64,000 nt of DNA from Marinobacter psychrophilus (GTDB taxonomy: Bacteria > Pseudomonadota > Gammaproteobacteria > Pseudomonadales > Oleiphilaceae): positions 2,108,001-2,172,000 of the forward strand of contig NZ_CP011494.1 of assembly GCF_001043175.1 (NCBI RefSeq). Direction: 5' to 3'. The notes beneath the pieces were generated by a model, which saw only the letters and a list, made by a program, of their open reading frames with translations, was not told the DNA's origin and searched no databases. The translations under genes and the position numbers were made by a program. Below are positions 54,593 to 63,671 of this stretch, piece after piece (the stretch's first letter is position 1; every line of letters starts with the position of its first letter).

Positions 54593-56222
54593 TGCTCTGC
54601 GCCCCTGGTTGCAGTTGGTTTTCCACCGCCGTAACCGCTTACTGATTGGCGCTTTTTTGATTCTAGTTACGCTGCTTGCGGGTATCTCTCTGTTGGCGTT
54701 GTCTGGGTGGTTTATCACCAGAACAGCTCTGGTTGGCTTATTGATCGCCATGGGTATTCAGGCCACGATCGAGCTGTATCTGCCCGGCTCGGCCATTCGC
54801 CTGTTTGCAGTTTCGCGTACCGTATTCCGCTACCTGGAGCGAATTTACAATCACGAAACCGTGCTACGACTGTTGGCAGACATTCGGGTAACCCTGTTTA
54901 AACGTCTGGCCTTTGTGCCCCGCAGCCAGCGCTCGCCAATGACGGGCGCACAATGGCTGTCACGCTTGCTCACCGATGTAGACGCACTGGATACACTTTA
55001 CCTGCGCCTACTTGCTCCTGCGTCCCTGGCGGCGCTGGTAAGTGTTGGGGTTATTATCCTGGCCGCGACGGTGTTTAGTGTACAAACCGGCGTTTTGGTC
55101 GCTGCGTGCCTGGGCCTGGCTTTTGCATTGGCAACAGGCGCTGTCTACCTGCGCACCCATACCCTGGCTCAGGCTCAGAGTGAACGCCAAGACACGCTAC
55201 GCAGTCAGTTGGTTCAGCACATTGAGGGTTATGCAGAGCTCACCGCTGCAGGCCATGCCCGTGACCACAGCGCCTTGTTGATGCAGCAGGCCGAACAGTT
55301 AACCAGTGAGCAATGCACTATTGAGGCTCGAGCTGGCTGGCACCTGGCAGGCTCGAACCTGTTGATAAACCTGGCAGTGGTGGTGGCTCTGTGGATGGGA
55401 TTTAGCTTGTACCAGCAGCAAATGCTGTCGGGTCCGGTGCTGGTTTTGCTGCCTATCGCTTTATTGGGATTGGGCGAGGTGTATGGCGTGTTGCCCGACG
55501 CATTTTCCCGCCTTGGCGGCACAGTGGCCTCTGCCCGGCGCTTGAACCGCGATACCGCAGAAAGCGCTGGGCACGGCGGTGTCACCTTGGCGAAGACAAC
55601 TGACCTGGAAACGCCTGATAACGGCGATTTTGCGGTCTCGGTTGATGATTTGCAGCTGCGCTACGGCGACAGTCAGCCTTTGCTGGCTCGCCCTCTCAGT
55701 ATCAAGCTGAAGCCCGGGGAGTGGCTCGGTTTTACTGGCCGGTCAGGCAGCGGAAAATCGTCTCTGGCAGACGCTTTAAGCGGGCTAATACACCCATCAA
55801 GCGGCAGCGTTAGCAGCCTTCCGGTTGCTTACCTGACTCAGCAAACCTATCTGTTTGACGACACTTTAAGCATGAACTTGAAAATGGCCAACCCGGAGGC
55901 CAGCGATGACGATCTGTGGCAAGTGCTGGACTTGGTCGAGATGGGAGACCGCTTTGACGAAGAGCCGGCCCAGCTGGATACCTGGCTGGGCAGTGGCGGC
56001 AATTTGCTGTCTGGCGGCGAAGCCCGGCGCATCGCGCTGGCGCGAGTGCTACTAAGCCCTGCGACCGTGTTCGTGCTGGACGAGCCATTCACCGGTGTCG
56101 ACAAAGCCCTGCGCGACCGCATATGCTGCCGTTTGGAACAACGTTTGGCGGGCCGTACGGTGATCAGCCTGGCTCACAGTGTGGATGCACTGGCAGGTGG
56201 CACCGCTACGATTGCGCTTTAA
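54585..56222 (+). CDS. cydC: Thiol reductant ABC exporter subunit CydC
   Basis: A 545-residue partner of CydD. The ATG at 54585 has AAGGAGGTCACC directly upstream, one of the best ribosome sites of the window, and overlaps the cydD stop by eight bases. It has the membrane domain (FLILVTLLAGISLLALSGWF) and an ATPase with Walker A GRSGSGKSS, signature LSGGEARRIALARV and Walker B VFVLDEPFTGVD. Confidence 0.93.
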   Translation: MIDALRPWLQLVFHRRNRLLIGAFLILVTLLAGISLLALSGWFITRTALVGLLIAMGIQATIELYLPGSAIRLFAVSRTVFRYLERIYNHETVLRLLADIRVTLFKRLAFVPRSQRSPMTGAQWLSRLLTDVDALDTLYLRLLAPASLAALVSVGVIILAATVFSVQTGVLVAACLGLAFALATGAVYLRTHTLAQAQSERQDTLRSQLVQHIEGYAELTAAGHARDHSALLMQQAEQLTSEQCTIEARAGWHLAGSNLLINLAVVVALWMGFSLYQQQMLSGPVLVLLPIALLGLGEVYGVLPDAFSRLGGTVASARRLNRDTAESAGHGGVTLAKTTDLETPDNGDFAVSVDDLQLRYGDSQPLLARPLSIKLKPGEWLGFTGRSGSGKSSLADALSGLIHPSSGSVSSLPVAYLTQQTYLFDDTLSMNLKMANPEASDDDLWQVLDLVEMGDRFDEEPAQLDTWLGSGGNLLSGGEARRIALARVLLSPATVFVLDEPFTGVDKALRDRICCRLEQRLAGRTVISLAHSVDALAGGTATIAL

Positions 56223-56250
56223 TACAAATATAAAAATTTCGGGATCTACT

Positions 56251-57408
56251 ATGTCTTCGCAAATAATACTTCCACGCATTCTGCAGGTTGGCGCCGGCGC
56301 CAGCGAAGAATTACCCAATGTGCTCGCCAGCCTTAACTGCAGCCGGCCGCTGATTATTACCGACAGGATGATGGTCGAACTGGGCTATGCAGAATCGCTC
56401 AAGGCATGCCTGTTGCAGCGTTCGATCAGTGCCGATGTGTTTAGCGATACCGTCCCGGAACCTACAGTGGGCTCTATTCAAGCCGGCGTTGAGCAGGTTC
56501 GCAACGGCGATTACGATTGCATTGTCGCCCTGGGCGGTGGCAGTCCGATTGACAGCGCCAAAGCGATTTCGATATTAGCCCGCTTCGGTGGGGTAATGAG
56601 CGATTACAAATTTCCGCGCATCGTCAATGAAAGCGGTATTCCAGTAATTGCGGTGCCAACCACCGCCGGTACAGGTTCGGAAGCCACCCGCTTTACCATC
56701 ATCACGGATGAGACCAGTGATGAAAAAATGCTCTGTGTGGGCATTGGCTTTATGCCAGTTGCGGCGCTGGTGGACTACAACCTGACTCTGACCGTGCCTG
56801 CCCGAACCACCGCCGATACCGGCATAGACGCTCTGACTCACGCGATGGAGTCTTACGTCAGTCAGAAAGCGAATTTGTACAGCGACTCCCAGGCGTTGGC
56901 CGCCATGCGCTTGCTGGGACCCAATCTGCGTACCAGCTATAAAGACGGCACCAACAAACCGGCCCGTGAGGCCATGATGCTGGGTTCAACCTTGGCGGGC
57001 ATCGCATTTTCGGCGGCGTCCGTAGCGTTGGTGCATGGCATGAGCCGCCCTATCGGCGCTGCGTTTCATGTGCCGCACGGTTTATCGAACGCGATGCTGT
57101 TACCAACCATTACCGAGTTTTCCATCCCCTCAGCGCCCGAACGCTACGCAGACTGCGCTCGAGCCATGGGCGTTGCTGACGAGGCCGACACCACCGACAG
57201 CGCTAATCAGAAACTGCTCAAAGAACTCTATGCGCTCAATGAAGAGCTTCAGGTACCCACCCCTGGCGGCTTTGGAATTGATCGCGCCAAATTCTTTGAG
57301 TTAATACCGACAATGGCTCAACAGGCTTTGGCGTCGGGGTCCCCCGGCAACAATCCGCGAGTGCCAACGGCACAGCAGATCGCCGCGCTTTACGAGAATC
57401 TCTGGTAG
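56251..57408 (+). CDS. Iron-containing (type III) alcohol dehydrogenase
   Basis: A 385-residue NAD(P)-dependent enzyme from the ATG at 56251. The cofactor loop is VALGGGSPIDSAKA. The metal ligands are an Asp (VDYNLT) and three His (DALTHAMESYVS, VHGMSRP, HVPHGLSNAML). The middle part has PTTAGTGSEATRFTII. This family oxidises or reduces small alcohols and aldehydes. No strong ribosome site precedes the start; the gene follows cydC by 28 bp, with which it may be co-transcribed, but a functional link is not evident. Confidence 0.93.
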   Translation: MSSQIILPRILQVGAGASEELPNVLASLNCSRPLIITDRMMVELGYAESLKACLLQRSISADVFSDTVPEPTVGSIQAGVEQVRNGDYDCIVALGGGSPIDSAKAISILARFGGVMSDYKFPRIVNESGIPVIAVPTTAGTGSEATRFTIITDETSDEKMLCVGIGFMPVAALVDYNLTLTVPARTTADTGIDALTHAMESYVSQKANLYSDSQALAAMRLLGPNLRTSYKDGTNKPAREAMMLGSTLAGIAFSAASVALVHGMSRPIGAAFHVPHGLSNAMLLPTITEFSIPSAPERYADCARAMGVADEADTTDSANQKLLKELYALNEELQVPTPGGFGIDRAKFFELIPTMAQQALASGSPGNNPRVPTAQQIAALYENLW

Positions 57409-57440
57409 GACAGCAACATGCCGTTGACTGGAGCCCCGCT

Positions 57441-58685
57441 TTAGCGGGTTTCCAGTACGTTAAAGCTCAAACCGGCACGTCTGGTTAAACGTTCCAGCAG
57501 TGGCTGGCCTAGCAAGGATGCCGGGGTCCAGAAACCACCGTCCCGATTTTTTGGAACGTCAAATGCCAGGCACGTTGCTGCTTCGCCGATCATGCGGCTG
57601 GTGGCGCCGTAACCCGGATCACGATCGCCTTTAACTTGGGTAATGATCGTACGCCCGTCATCTGTTTTTCCCACGAATCGCATGTCAAAAAACCCGGTCT
57701 GCTGGGCCTCCGGGCTTGGACCTTCTCCTGGCTGTGGCACGAATTTTTCAATAGCCCAGCGCGTTGGTTTCACCGCAGAACCCATGAAAAACCCTGCCAA
57801 CGCTGCGGTTATGCCGTAAGCAGCCAACCGGCCCTTCACACCGCGGCCGGTCATAACGGCTTCGTCGTAAGTGAATTCCTGGCCGTAGCGTGTATCTTGC
57901 AGAGCGTTAGAGCGGTGAATAACGCGAGTGTTGATGGCGCCCATCACAAACGGTGCCAGCCAGCTGTTCAGGGTTTTATCAAACCCCGGGCCTTTGAGCG
58001 AAGGCTGGCGAGTTTTTGACCGATGGCCAGCGGGGCTGATGGAGAACGGGTTCGCCATAGAGCGTCGCAGTTCGGGATCGGCGGCCATTTCCTTGGCGAT
58101 GTTGATCATTGACGCGACTGTGCCGCCGGAGAGCGTTCCCTTGGCCGCTTTCAAGCGCATACGCACATCCAGGCACACCCTGCCAAAAGCGCTCTCTGCC
58201 TGTTGCTGAAGGAACCAGACGCCCATGTCTGACGGTATAGAGTCGAAACCACAGCAATGAACGATGCGTGCACCGGATTCTTTCGCCGCCGCTTCATAGC
58301 GCGACACCATTTTGCCGATCCATTGTACTTCGCCGGTAAGGTCACAGTAGTCAGTGCCGGTTTCGACGCAGGCTTTGATCAGTGGTTCGCCATAAATCGC
58401 ATAAGGGCCGACCGTAGAAATAATAACCCGGGTGCGCATACACAATGCTTGCAGCGCTGGCTCGTCGGTAGCATCGGCGACCAGTAACGGCAAATCGGCA
58501 GCGCCTGTCCCCAGCTGGTTTCTGAGTGTTTCAAGCTTTGACTGTGAGCGGCCGGCTATGGCCCAGGAAACATCACCACCCACGCCATGGGTGTCGTACA
58601 AATACTGAGTCAGAATCTGACCGACAAAACTGGTTGCGCCGAACACCAACAGATCGTAAGGGGGCTGTTTACTTGCACTCATCAC
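57441..58685 (-). CDS. Saccharopine dehydrogenase-like / trans-acting enoyl reductase family protein
   Basis: A 414-residue protein. The N-terminal NADP-binding fold reads YDLLVFGATSFVGQILTQYL. Then come VVSTVGPYAIYG-like (here VIISTVGPYAIYG) and ACVETGTDYCDLTGEVQWI, the family hallmarks. A hydrophobic stretch near residues 290-305 (AAYGITAALAGFFMG) suggests membrane contact. Relatives include mycobacterial trans-acting enoyl reductases and mammalian SCCPDH. Substrate unknown. Confidence 0.9.
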   Translation of the reverse strand: MMSASKQPPYDLLVFGATSFVGQILTQYLYDTHGVGGDVSWAIAGRSQSKLETLRNQLGTGAADLPLLVADATDEPALQALCMRTRVIISTVGPYAIYGEPLIKACVETGTDYCDLTGEVQWIGKMVSRYEAAAKESGARIVHCCGFDSIPSDMGVWFLQQQAESAFGRVCLDVRMRLKAAKGTLSGGTVASMINIAKEMAADPELRRSMANPFSISPAGHRSKTRQPSLKGPGFDKTLNSWLAPFVMGAINTRVIHRSNALQDTRYGQEFTYDEAVMTGRGVKGRLAAYGITAALAGFFMGSAVKPTRWAIEKFVPQPGEGPSPEAQQTGFFDMRFVGKTDDGRTIITQVKGDRDPGYGATSRMIGEAATCLAFDVPKNRDGGFWTPASLLGQPLLERLTRRAGLSFNVLETR

Positions 58686-58719
58686 TTTTCTACCTGCGTT
58701 TTTAAATGTAACTTCATAA

Positions 58720-58746
58720 AAAAAGGCACCAATAAGGTGCCTTTTT
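58720..58746. terminator. Bidirectional rho-independent terminator
   Basis: AAAAAGGCACC (58720-58730), a five-base loop and GGTGCCTTTTT (58736-58746) form a stem with A and T tracts on the two sides. It can end the etfBA transcript on the minus strand, 20 bp after the etfA stop. The GC core is GGCACC. Confidence 0.85.
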
Positions 58747-58765
58747 CAATAGAAACAATACTTTA

Positions 58766-59704
58766 TTACGCTTTCTTAAGTTCTTCTTCAAGTTTCGGTA
58801 TTGCTTCAAAAAGATCTGCAACCAGGCCGTAGTCTGCTACCTGGAAGATAGGTGCTTCTTCGTCCTTGTTGATCGCAACGATCACTTTAGAGTCAGACAT
58901 ACCCGCCAGATGCTGAATGGCACCCGAGATACCAACGGCAATATACAGCTGTGGCGCAACGATTTTTCCGGTTTGCCCTACCTGCATATCGTTGGGCACG
59001 AAGCCGGCGTCAACAGCGGCTCGAGATGCTCCGACAGCGGCACCCATCAAGTCGGCGATCTGCTCCAGCATTTTGAAGTTTTCGCCGTTCTGCATGCCGC
59101 GACCACCAGAGACGACAATCCCGGCACTAGCAAGCTCAGGGCGGTCCGATTTCGCTTTTTGCTCACTGACAAACGTGGACAAACCTGCATCTTTTACCAC
59201 GACCAACTGTTCCACCGATGCGGAGCCACCTTCTGCTGCTACCGGGTCGAAGCCGGTTGGGCGCACGGTGATCACCTTAACGCTATCGCTGGATTTTATA
59301 GTGGCGATGGCGTTACCCGCATAAATCGGGCGAACAAAAGTGTCTGGGGCTTCAACTCGAATGATGTCAGAAATCTGGGCCACATCCAGCAATGCCGCTA
59401 CGCGGGGCATGGTGTCTTTGCCCGTGCTGCCGGCAGCTGCCAGGATGTGGGTGTAACCCTCGGCCAGCTCAACAATCAACTGGCTCAGGTTTTCACCCAA
59501 AAAATGGCCATAAACCGCGTTATCAGCAACCATCACCTTATTAACACCGTCAGCTTTTGCTGCGGCTTCCGCAACGGTGCCCACGTTTTCACCAGCGACC
59601 AACACATCGATGTTGCCACCGATAACCTTGGCGGCTGCAATAACACTCAGGGTCGCCTGCTTCAGGCTGCTGTTGTCATGTTCAGCAATTACAAGGATGC
59701 TCAT
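58766..59704 (-). CDS. etfA: Electron transfer flavoprotein subunit alpha
   Basis: A 312-residue FAD-binding subunit. The N-terminal domain starts [20 protein letters not shown]. The FAD domain has [54 protein letters not shown] and AIQHLAGM. EtfAB takes electrons from acyl-CoA dehydrogenases and passes them to ETF-QO. The start overlaps the etfB stop by three bases. Confidence 0.97.
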   Translation of the reverse strand: MSILVIAEHDNSSLKQATLSVIAAAKVIGGNIDVLVAGENVGTVAEAAAKADGVNKVMVADNAVYGHFLGENLSQLIVELAEGYTHILAAAGSTGKDTMPRVAALLDVAQISDIIRVEAPDTFVRPIYAGNAIATIKSSDSVKVITVRPTGFDPVAAEGGSASVEQLVVVKDAGLSTFVSEQKAKSDRPELASAGIVVSGGRGMQNGENFKMLEQIADLMGAAVGASRAAVDAGFVPNDMQVGQTGKIVAPQLYIAVGISGAIQHLAGMSDSKVIVAINKDEEAPIFQVADYGLVADLFEAIPKLEEELKKA

Positions 59705-60453
59705 CAGATCACCTTCGCTTCGTTCTTCAATTTGTTAACCAGCTCTGCCACGTCTGCCACTTTGATACCGGCCTGGCGTGAAGCCGGGGCTTCCACGTTG
59801 ACAGTTGTCAGGCGCGGAGTGACATCAACACCCAGATCGGCCGGGCTAATAGACTCTAGAGGCTTCTTTTTTGCTTTCATAATGTTAGGCAACGACGCGT
59901 AACGCGGTTCGTTCAAACGCAAGTCCGTGGTAACAACCGCGGGCAAGGTCAGTGAAACGGTCATCATGCCGCCATCTACTTCACGAGTTACGTTTACTTT
60001 GTCACCGTCGATCACAACTTCAGACGCGAATGTGCCTAAGCTCATACCTGCCAGCGCGGCCAACATCTGGCCAGTCTGGTTGTTGTCTGAGTCGATGGCC
60101 TGCTTACCCAGAATGATCAGATTGGGTTGCTCTTTATCAGCCACAGCTTTTAACAGCTTGGCAACCTGCAAAGATTGAATTTCTGCGTCTGTTTCAACGT
60201 GGATGCCACGGTCCGCGCCCAATGCCAGAGCGGTGCGAATCTGCTCCTGACAAGCCTTCGGGCCAATAGAAACCACCACAATCTCGTTCACAACACCCTT
60301 TTCTTTTAGCCGAACCGCTTCTTCAACAGCGATTTCGCAGAATGGGTTCATTGCCATTTTGACGTTAGCGAGATCAACACCAGAGTTGTCCGGCTTTACA
60401 CGCACTTTTACGTTGTAGTCAACTACTCGTTTTACAGCAACCAGAACCTTCAT
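59704..60453 (-). CDS. etfB: Electron transfer flavoprotein subunit beta
   Basis: A 249-residue AMP-binding subunit. It reads [19 protein letters not shown] and carries the beta-subunit signature ([20 protein letters not shown]) and [19 protein letters not shown]. It is the first gene of etfBA, divergent from ETF-QO across a 373-bp region that carries a PsrA-like operator. Confidence 0.97.
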   Translation of the reverse strand: MKVLVAVKRVVDYNVKVRVKPDNSGVDLANVKMAMNPFCEIAVEEAVRLKEKGVVNEIVVVSIGPKACQEQIRTALALGADRGIHVETDAEIQSLQVAKLLKAVADKEQPNLIILGKQAIDSDNNQTGQMLAALAGMSLGTFASEVVIDGDKVNVTREVDGGMMTVSLTLPAVVTTDLRLNEPRYASLPNIMKAKKKPLESISPADLGVDVTPRLTTVNVEAPASRQAGIKVADVAELVNKLKNEAKVI

Positions 60454-60639
60454 AGATTCCTCGTTCTTCTACGATGTGTTTAAAGACGTATCAGCAAATT
60501 CAATGGAACTATTTGCTGCAAGAGTGAATCGATTCTGCCGATAAAGCGAAAGCGGGTCAATACAAATGGCGCCGTTTAGGTCATGCCGACACAGCCGTAG
60601 CGGCTTGAGAACAGGGAGAAAATCCCCACAAATCAATTA

Positions 60640-60655
60640 AAACAAACGTTTGTTT
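60640..60655. promoter_or_regulatory. Perfect 16-bp palindrome, PsrA-like operator
   Basis: AAACAAACGTTTGTTT is its own reverse complement. It contains CAAACGTTTG, which fits the Pseudomonas PsrA-type pattern (GAAAC or CAAAC arms facing GTTTC or GTTTG). PsrA represses fatty-acid oxidation genes until long-chain acyl groups bind. Placement between etfBA and ETF-QO fits this. Confidence 0.65.
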
Positions 60656-60746
60656 AGCGTACCAGAAAGACGCAATAAGAGTTACCATACATATAACGCA
60701 AGCTTAACTTTAGCAGCACGCAGTCGTCTGCAGGGTTTTTTACACG

Positions 60747-60752
60747 TATAAT
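60747..60752 (+). promoter_or_regulatory. Putative -10 box of ETF-QO
   Basis: TATAAT, the consensus -10, lies 75 bp before the GTG start. The -35 region is weak (no TTGACA-like sequence at 17-bp spacing), so activation or weak basal transcription is likely. Confidence 0.5.
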
Positions 60753-60826
60753 AGCGCACAGATTTTGAATAGCCCGGTTCAGTCGTGACTGTCCAACATT
60801 TAAAAAATATGGTTGAGGAGACTAAC

Positions 60827-62479
60827 GTGGAACGCGAATCGATGGAGTTTGATGTCCTGATCGTCGGTGGTGGTCCTGCTGGCCTTTCGGCGGCCTGCCG
60901 CCTAATGCAACTCGCCCAGGATGCAAGCCAGGAATTAACGGTTTGCGTGGTGGAAAAAGGCTCCGAAATCGGCGCCCATATCTTGGCCGGTACCGTTTTT
61001 GAGCCAACCGCTTTGAACGAGCTATTTCCAAATTGGAAGGAGCTGGGCGCACCGTTGAACACTCCGGTCACCCGTGATGATATTTTCCTGCTTAAAGATC
61101 AGGAAAAGGCCACAAAGATACCCAATGCTTTTGTGCCAAAGAATATGCACAACCACGGCAACTACATTATTAGCTTGGGTAATTTTTGCCGCTGGCTGGG
61201 TGAGCGTGCCGAAGAGCTCGGTGTTGAGGTCTATCCCGGTTTCGCGGCTTCGGAAACAATTGTTGAAGACGGCCAGGTGAAAGGCATTATTACCGGTGAT
61301 ATGGGCGTCGCCCGTGATGGCAGCCATAAAGACAGTTACATGCCCGGAATGGAGCTGCGCGCTAAATATACCTTGTTCACAGAAGGTAGCCGTGGTCACT
61401 TGGGCAAACGGTTGATCAACGAATTCAAACTAGACGCTGGCAAGGATCCCCAGCACTACGGTCTTGGCATTAAAGAGCTGTGGGACATAGATCCAGCCAA
61501 ACACGAACCGGGCCTGGTCGTGCACACCACGGGCTGGCCATTGAGTGAAAGTAACTCTACCGGCGGTTCCTTCCTGTATCACCTTGAGGGTGGCCAGGTG
61601 TATGTGGGCCTGATTACCGATTTGAACTACAGCAACCCTCACCTGAGCCCGTTTGATGAAATGCAGCGGATCAAACACCATCCGGAAATCAAAAAGCATC
61701 TGGAAGGCGGCAAGCGCGTGTCTTACGGCGCCCGGTCCATCACCAAGGGCGGCTTTAATTGCCTTCCCAAAATGAGTTTCCCAGGAGGCCTGCTACTGGG
61801 TTGTAACGCCGGAACCCTGACCTTCTCCAAGATTAAGGGCTCTCACACGGCCATGAAATCTGGAATGATAGGCGCAGAAGCGGTATTTGAAGCGCTGAAT
61901 GCAGGTAAAAGCGGTGAGGAAATCACCAGCTTTGAAGACCGTTTCAAAGACAGCTGGCTCTATAAAGAGCTCTATAAAGACCGTAACTTCGGCCCAAGTA
62001 TTCACAAATTTGGCCCGATCATTGGCGGTGGCTTGGCGTATCTGGAGCAGAATATTCTAGGCCGCAGCTTGCCTTTCACGTTGCACGACACTGTGGCCGA
62101 TCACAATACGATGAAACTGGCTGCTGACTGCAAGTCGATCAGCTATCCGAAACCGGACAATCGACTGACCTTCGACAAGTTGACGTCGGTGTTTATCTCT
62201 AACACCAACCATGAAGAAGATCAGCCAGTTCACTTGCAGCTGAAAGATCCAAGCATCCCGATAGAGCACAATTTGCCGAAGTACAACGAAGCGGCTCAGC
62301 GGTATTGTCCTGCAGGCGTGTATGAGGTGGTTGCAGCGGAAGATGGCAGCGGCAAACGCTTCCAGATTAACGCGCAGAACTGCGTACACTGCAAAACCTG
62401 CGACATTAAAGACCCGTCCCAAAATATTACTTGGGTAACGCCAGCAGGCGGCGGCGGTCCAAACTACCCGAACATGTAA
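60827..62479 (+). CDS. etfD: Electron transfer flavoprotein-ubiquinone oxidoreductase
   Basis: A 550-residue membrane-associated enzyme from the GTG at 60827, which has TGAGGAG six bases upstream. This start gives VERESMEFDVLIVGGG, matching the beginning of the P. aeruginosa protein (about 551 residues). FAD is bound by VLIVGGGPAGLSAACRL. The C-terminal cysteines (RYCPAGVYEV, then NCVHCKTCDIKDPSQNI) bind a 4Fe-4S cluster. It passes electrons from EtfAB to ubiquinone. Confidence 0.96.
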   Translation: MERESMEFDVLIVGGGPAGLSAACRLMQLAQDASQELTVCVVEKGSEIGAHILAGTVFEPTALNELFPNWKELGAPLNTPVTRDDIFLLKDQEKATKIPNAFVPKNMHNHGNYIISLGNFCRWLGERAEELGVEVYPGFAASETIVEDGQVKGIITGDMGVARDGSHKDSYMPGMELRAKYTLFTEGSRGHLGKRLINEFKLDAGKDPQHYGLGIKELWDIDPAKHEPGLVVHTTGWPLSESNSTGGSFLYHLEGGQVYVGLITDLNYSNPHLSPFDEMQRIKHHPEIKKHLEGGKRVSYGARSITKGGFNCLPKMSFPGGLLLGCNAGTLTFSKIKGSHTAMKSGMIGAEAVFEALNAGKSGEEITSFEDRFKDSWLYKELYKDRNFGPSIHKFGPIIGGGLAYLEQNILGRSLPFTLHDTVADHNTMKLAADCKSISYPKPDNRLTFDKLTSVFISNTNHEEDQPVHLQLKDPSIPIEHNLPKYNEAAQRYCPAGVYEVVAAEDGSGKRFQINAQNCVHCKTCDIKDPSQNITWVTPAGGGGPNYPNM

Positions 62480-62492
62480 TAGTATCAGGCAA

Positions 62493-62520
62493 AAAAAAGG
62501 CTCCCTCGGGAGCCTTTTTT
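62493..62520. terminator. Bidirectional rho-independent terminator
   Basis: A-tract, AGGCTCCC, a tight CTCG-type turn, GGGAGCCT and a T-tract. It lies between the ETF-QO stop (62479) and the slyD stop (62540), serving both converging genes. Confidence 0.88.
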
Positions 62521-62539
62521 ACGCACAGTTCACAATAGA

Positions 62540-63001
62540 TCAGTTAATGTGGCCGTGTTCCTGTTCTTCGTCTGTTGCGTCGCGAACTTCAACAACTTCA
62601 ACATCAAAGTGCAGGGTCTCGCCAGCCAGGGGATGGTTGGCATCAATAGTGACGGTTTCGTCACCTACTTCAATGACGCGTACCACCTGAGGGCCATTCG
62701 GCGTCTCTGCCTGGAACTGCATACCCGGTTCAATAGACTCTACGCCTTCGAATGCGCTGAGAGGAACCGGCTGAACCAGCTCGTCGTTCTTTTCGCCATA
62801 AGCTTCAGTAGGGGCCACTGTTACTTTCATGGCGTCACCGACGGTTTTTTCATTCAGTGCGCTTTCCAGCCCACCGATGATGTTCTGTGCGCCTTCCAGG
62901 TAAGACAGCGGCTCCCGACCTTCTACGCGGGAGGAATCCAGTTCTTCTCCCTGGTCATTGGTGAGAGTGTAGTGGATGGATACAACGCGGGGTTGTGCCA
63001 T
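62540..63001 (-). CDS. slyD: FKBP-type peptidyl-prolyl isomerase, SlyD-like
   Basis: A 153-residue prolyl isomerase/chaperone. It starts VVSIHYTLTNDQGEELDSS, followed by PLSYLEGAQNIIGGLESAL, the flap-containing insert (AYGEKNDELVQPVPLSAF) and NHPLAGETLHFDVEVVEVR. The C-terminal metal-binding tail of E. coli SlyD is reduced here to EEQEHGHIN. A good ribosome site (AAGGAGATCAC) precedes the ATG. Confidence 0.94.
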   Translation of the reverse strand: MAQPRVVSIHYTLTNDQGEELDSSRVEGREPLSYLEGAQNIIGGLESALNEKTVGDAMKVTVAPTEAYGEKNDELVQPVPLSAFEGVESIEPGMQFQAETPNGPQVVRVIEVGDETVTIDANHPLAGETLHFDVEVVEVRDATDEEQEHGHIN

Positions 63002-63107
63002 GTGATCTCCTTGCTTGTCTTAAATGACTGTATTGAATTCATGTGTACCCAGCTTAACAACGACTAAACCGCGATACTCGTCATTTTTTGGGGCGCAGGT
63101 AGAGTTT

Positions 63108-63671
63108 TCAACCGTTGCCTGTCAATTTAAAGAAATTTCCTTTGCTGAACACACCAACCATGGATTCTCCATCCACTATACGCTCAACGGCCAAATCCGC
63201 CAATTCGTAGTAAGCCGCCGTCACCAGTCGTGCGTGCACACCATGGCGCACCGCTATCAACGGTCGGGGCTCACCGGTTTCCCCGTAGGTCTCGATTTGC
63301 AGCGGGTGGTCGGCGCCAATACTGAGGATTTCTCCGACATTGGTGGTTAGCGTTAACGTTTGTTGTTCGCCCTGCCCGCTCACCGTTAACGAATGAGCCA
63401 ACAGCGGTGTGTCGTCCACTTGAATGCGCCATTTCTCGACCGGTGAAATCAGGTAATACTCGCCGTCGTCTTCTAGCCGTAATATGCTGGAAAACAGCTT
63501 CACCAGCGCCTCGCGCCCTATAAGATTTCCTTTGAACCACCATTGACAGCTACGATCTATGCGCATTTCCATATCGCCGGAGAGCGGCGGGTGCCAGTCT
63601 TGAAGTGGCGGTAAACCTTTGGCAGGAACAGACTTTGTGAGCGGCTCCAGATCTATCGACTGTTGGCTCAT
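63108..63671 (-). CDS. DUF1285 domain protein
   Basis: A protein of 187 residues from the ATG at 63671, with the strong ribosome site GGGAGGTG directly upstream. It shows the DUF1285 pattern: LPPLQDWHPPLSGDMEMRID, RSCQWWFKGNLIGREALVKL, and FSSILRLEDDGEYYLISPVE. Function unknown. The frame is open without a stop through the preceding sixA gene, so a SixA-DUF1285 fusion protein could also be made. Confidence 0.85.
   Translation of the reverse strand: MSQQSIDLEPLTKSVPAKGLPPLQDWHPPLSGDMEMRIDRSCQWWFKGNLIGREALVKLFSSILRLEDDGEYYLISPVEKWRIQVDDTPLLAHSLTVSGQGEQQTLTLTTNVGEILSIGADHPLQIETYGETGEPRPLIAVRHGVHARLVTAAYYELADLAVERIVDGESMVGVFSKGNFFKLTGNG

Larger units (their letters stand above)
60454..60826. other. 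Divergent promoter region of etfBA and ETF-QO
   Basis: 373 bp without a gene. It holds the palindrome at 60640-60655 and a TATAAT at 60747-60752. Two further ATG-like starts (60785 and 60809) lie in the ETF-QO frame but have no ribosome site. Confidence 0.7.
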
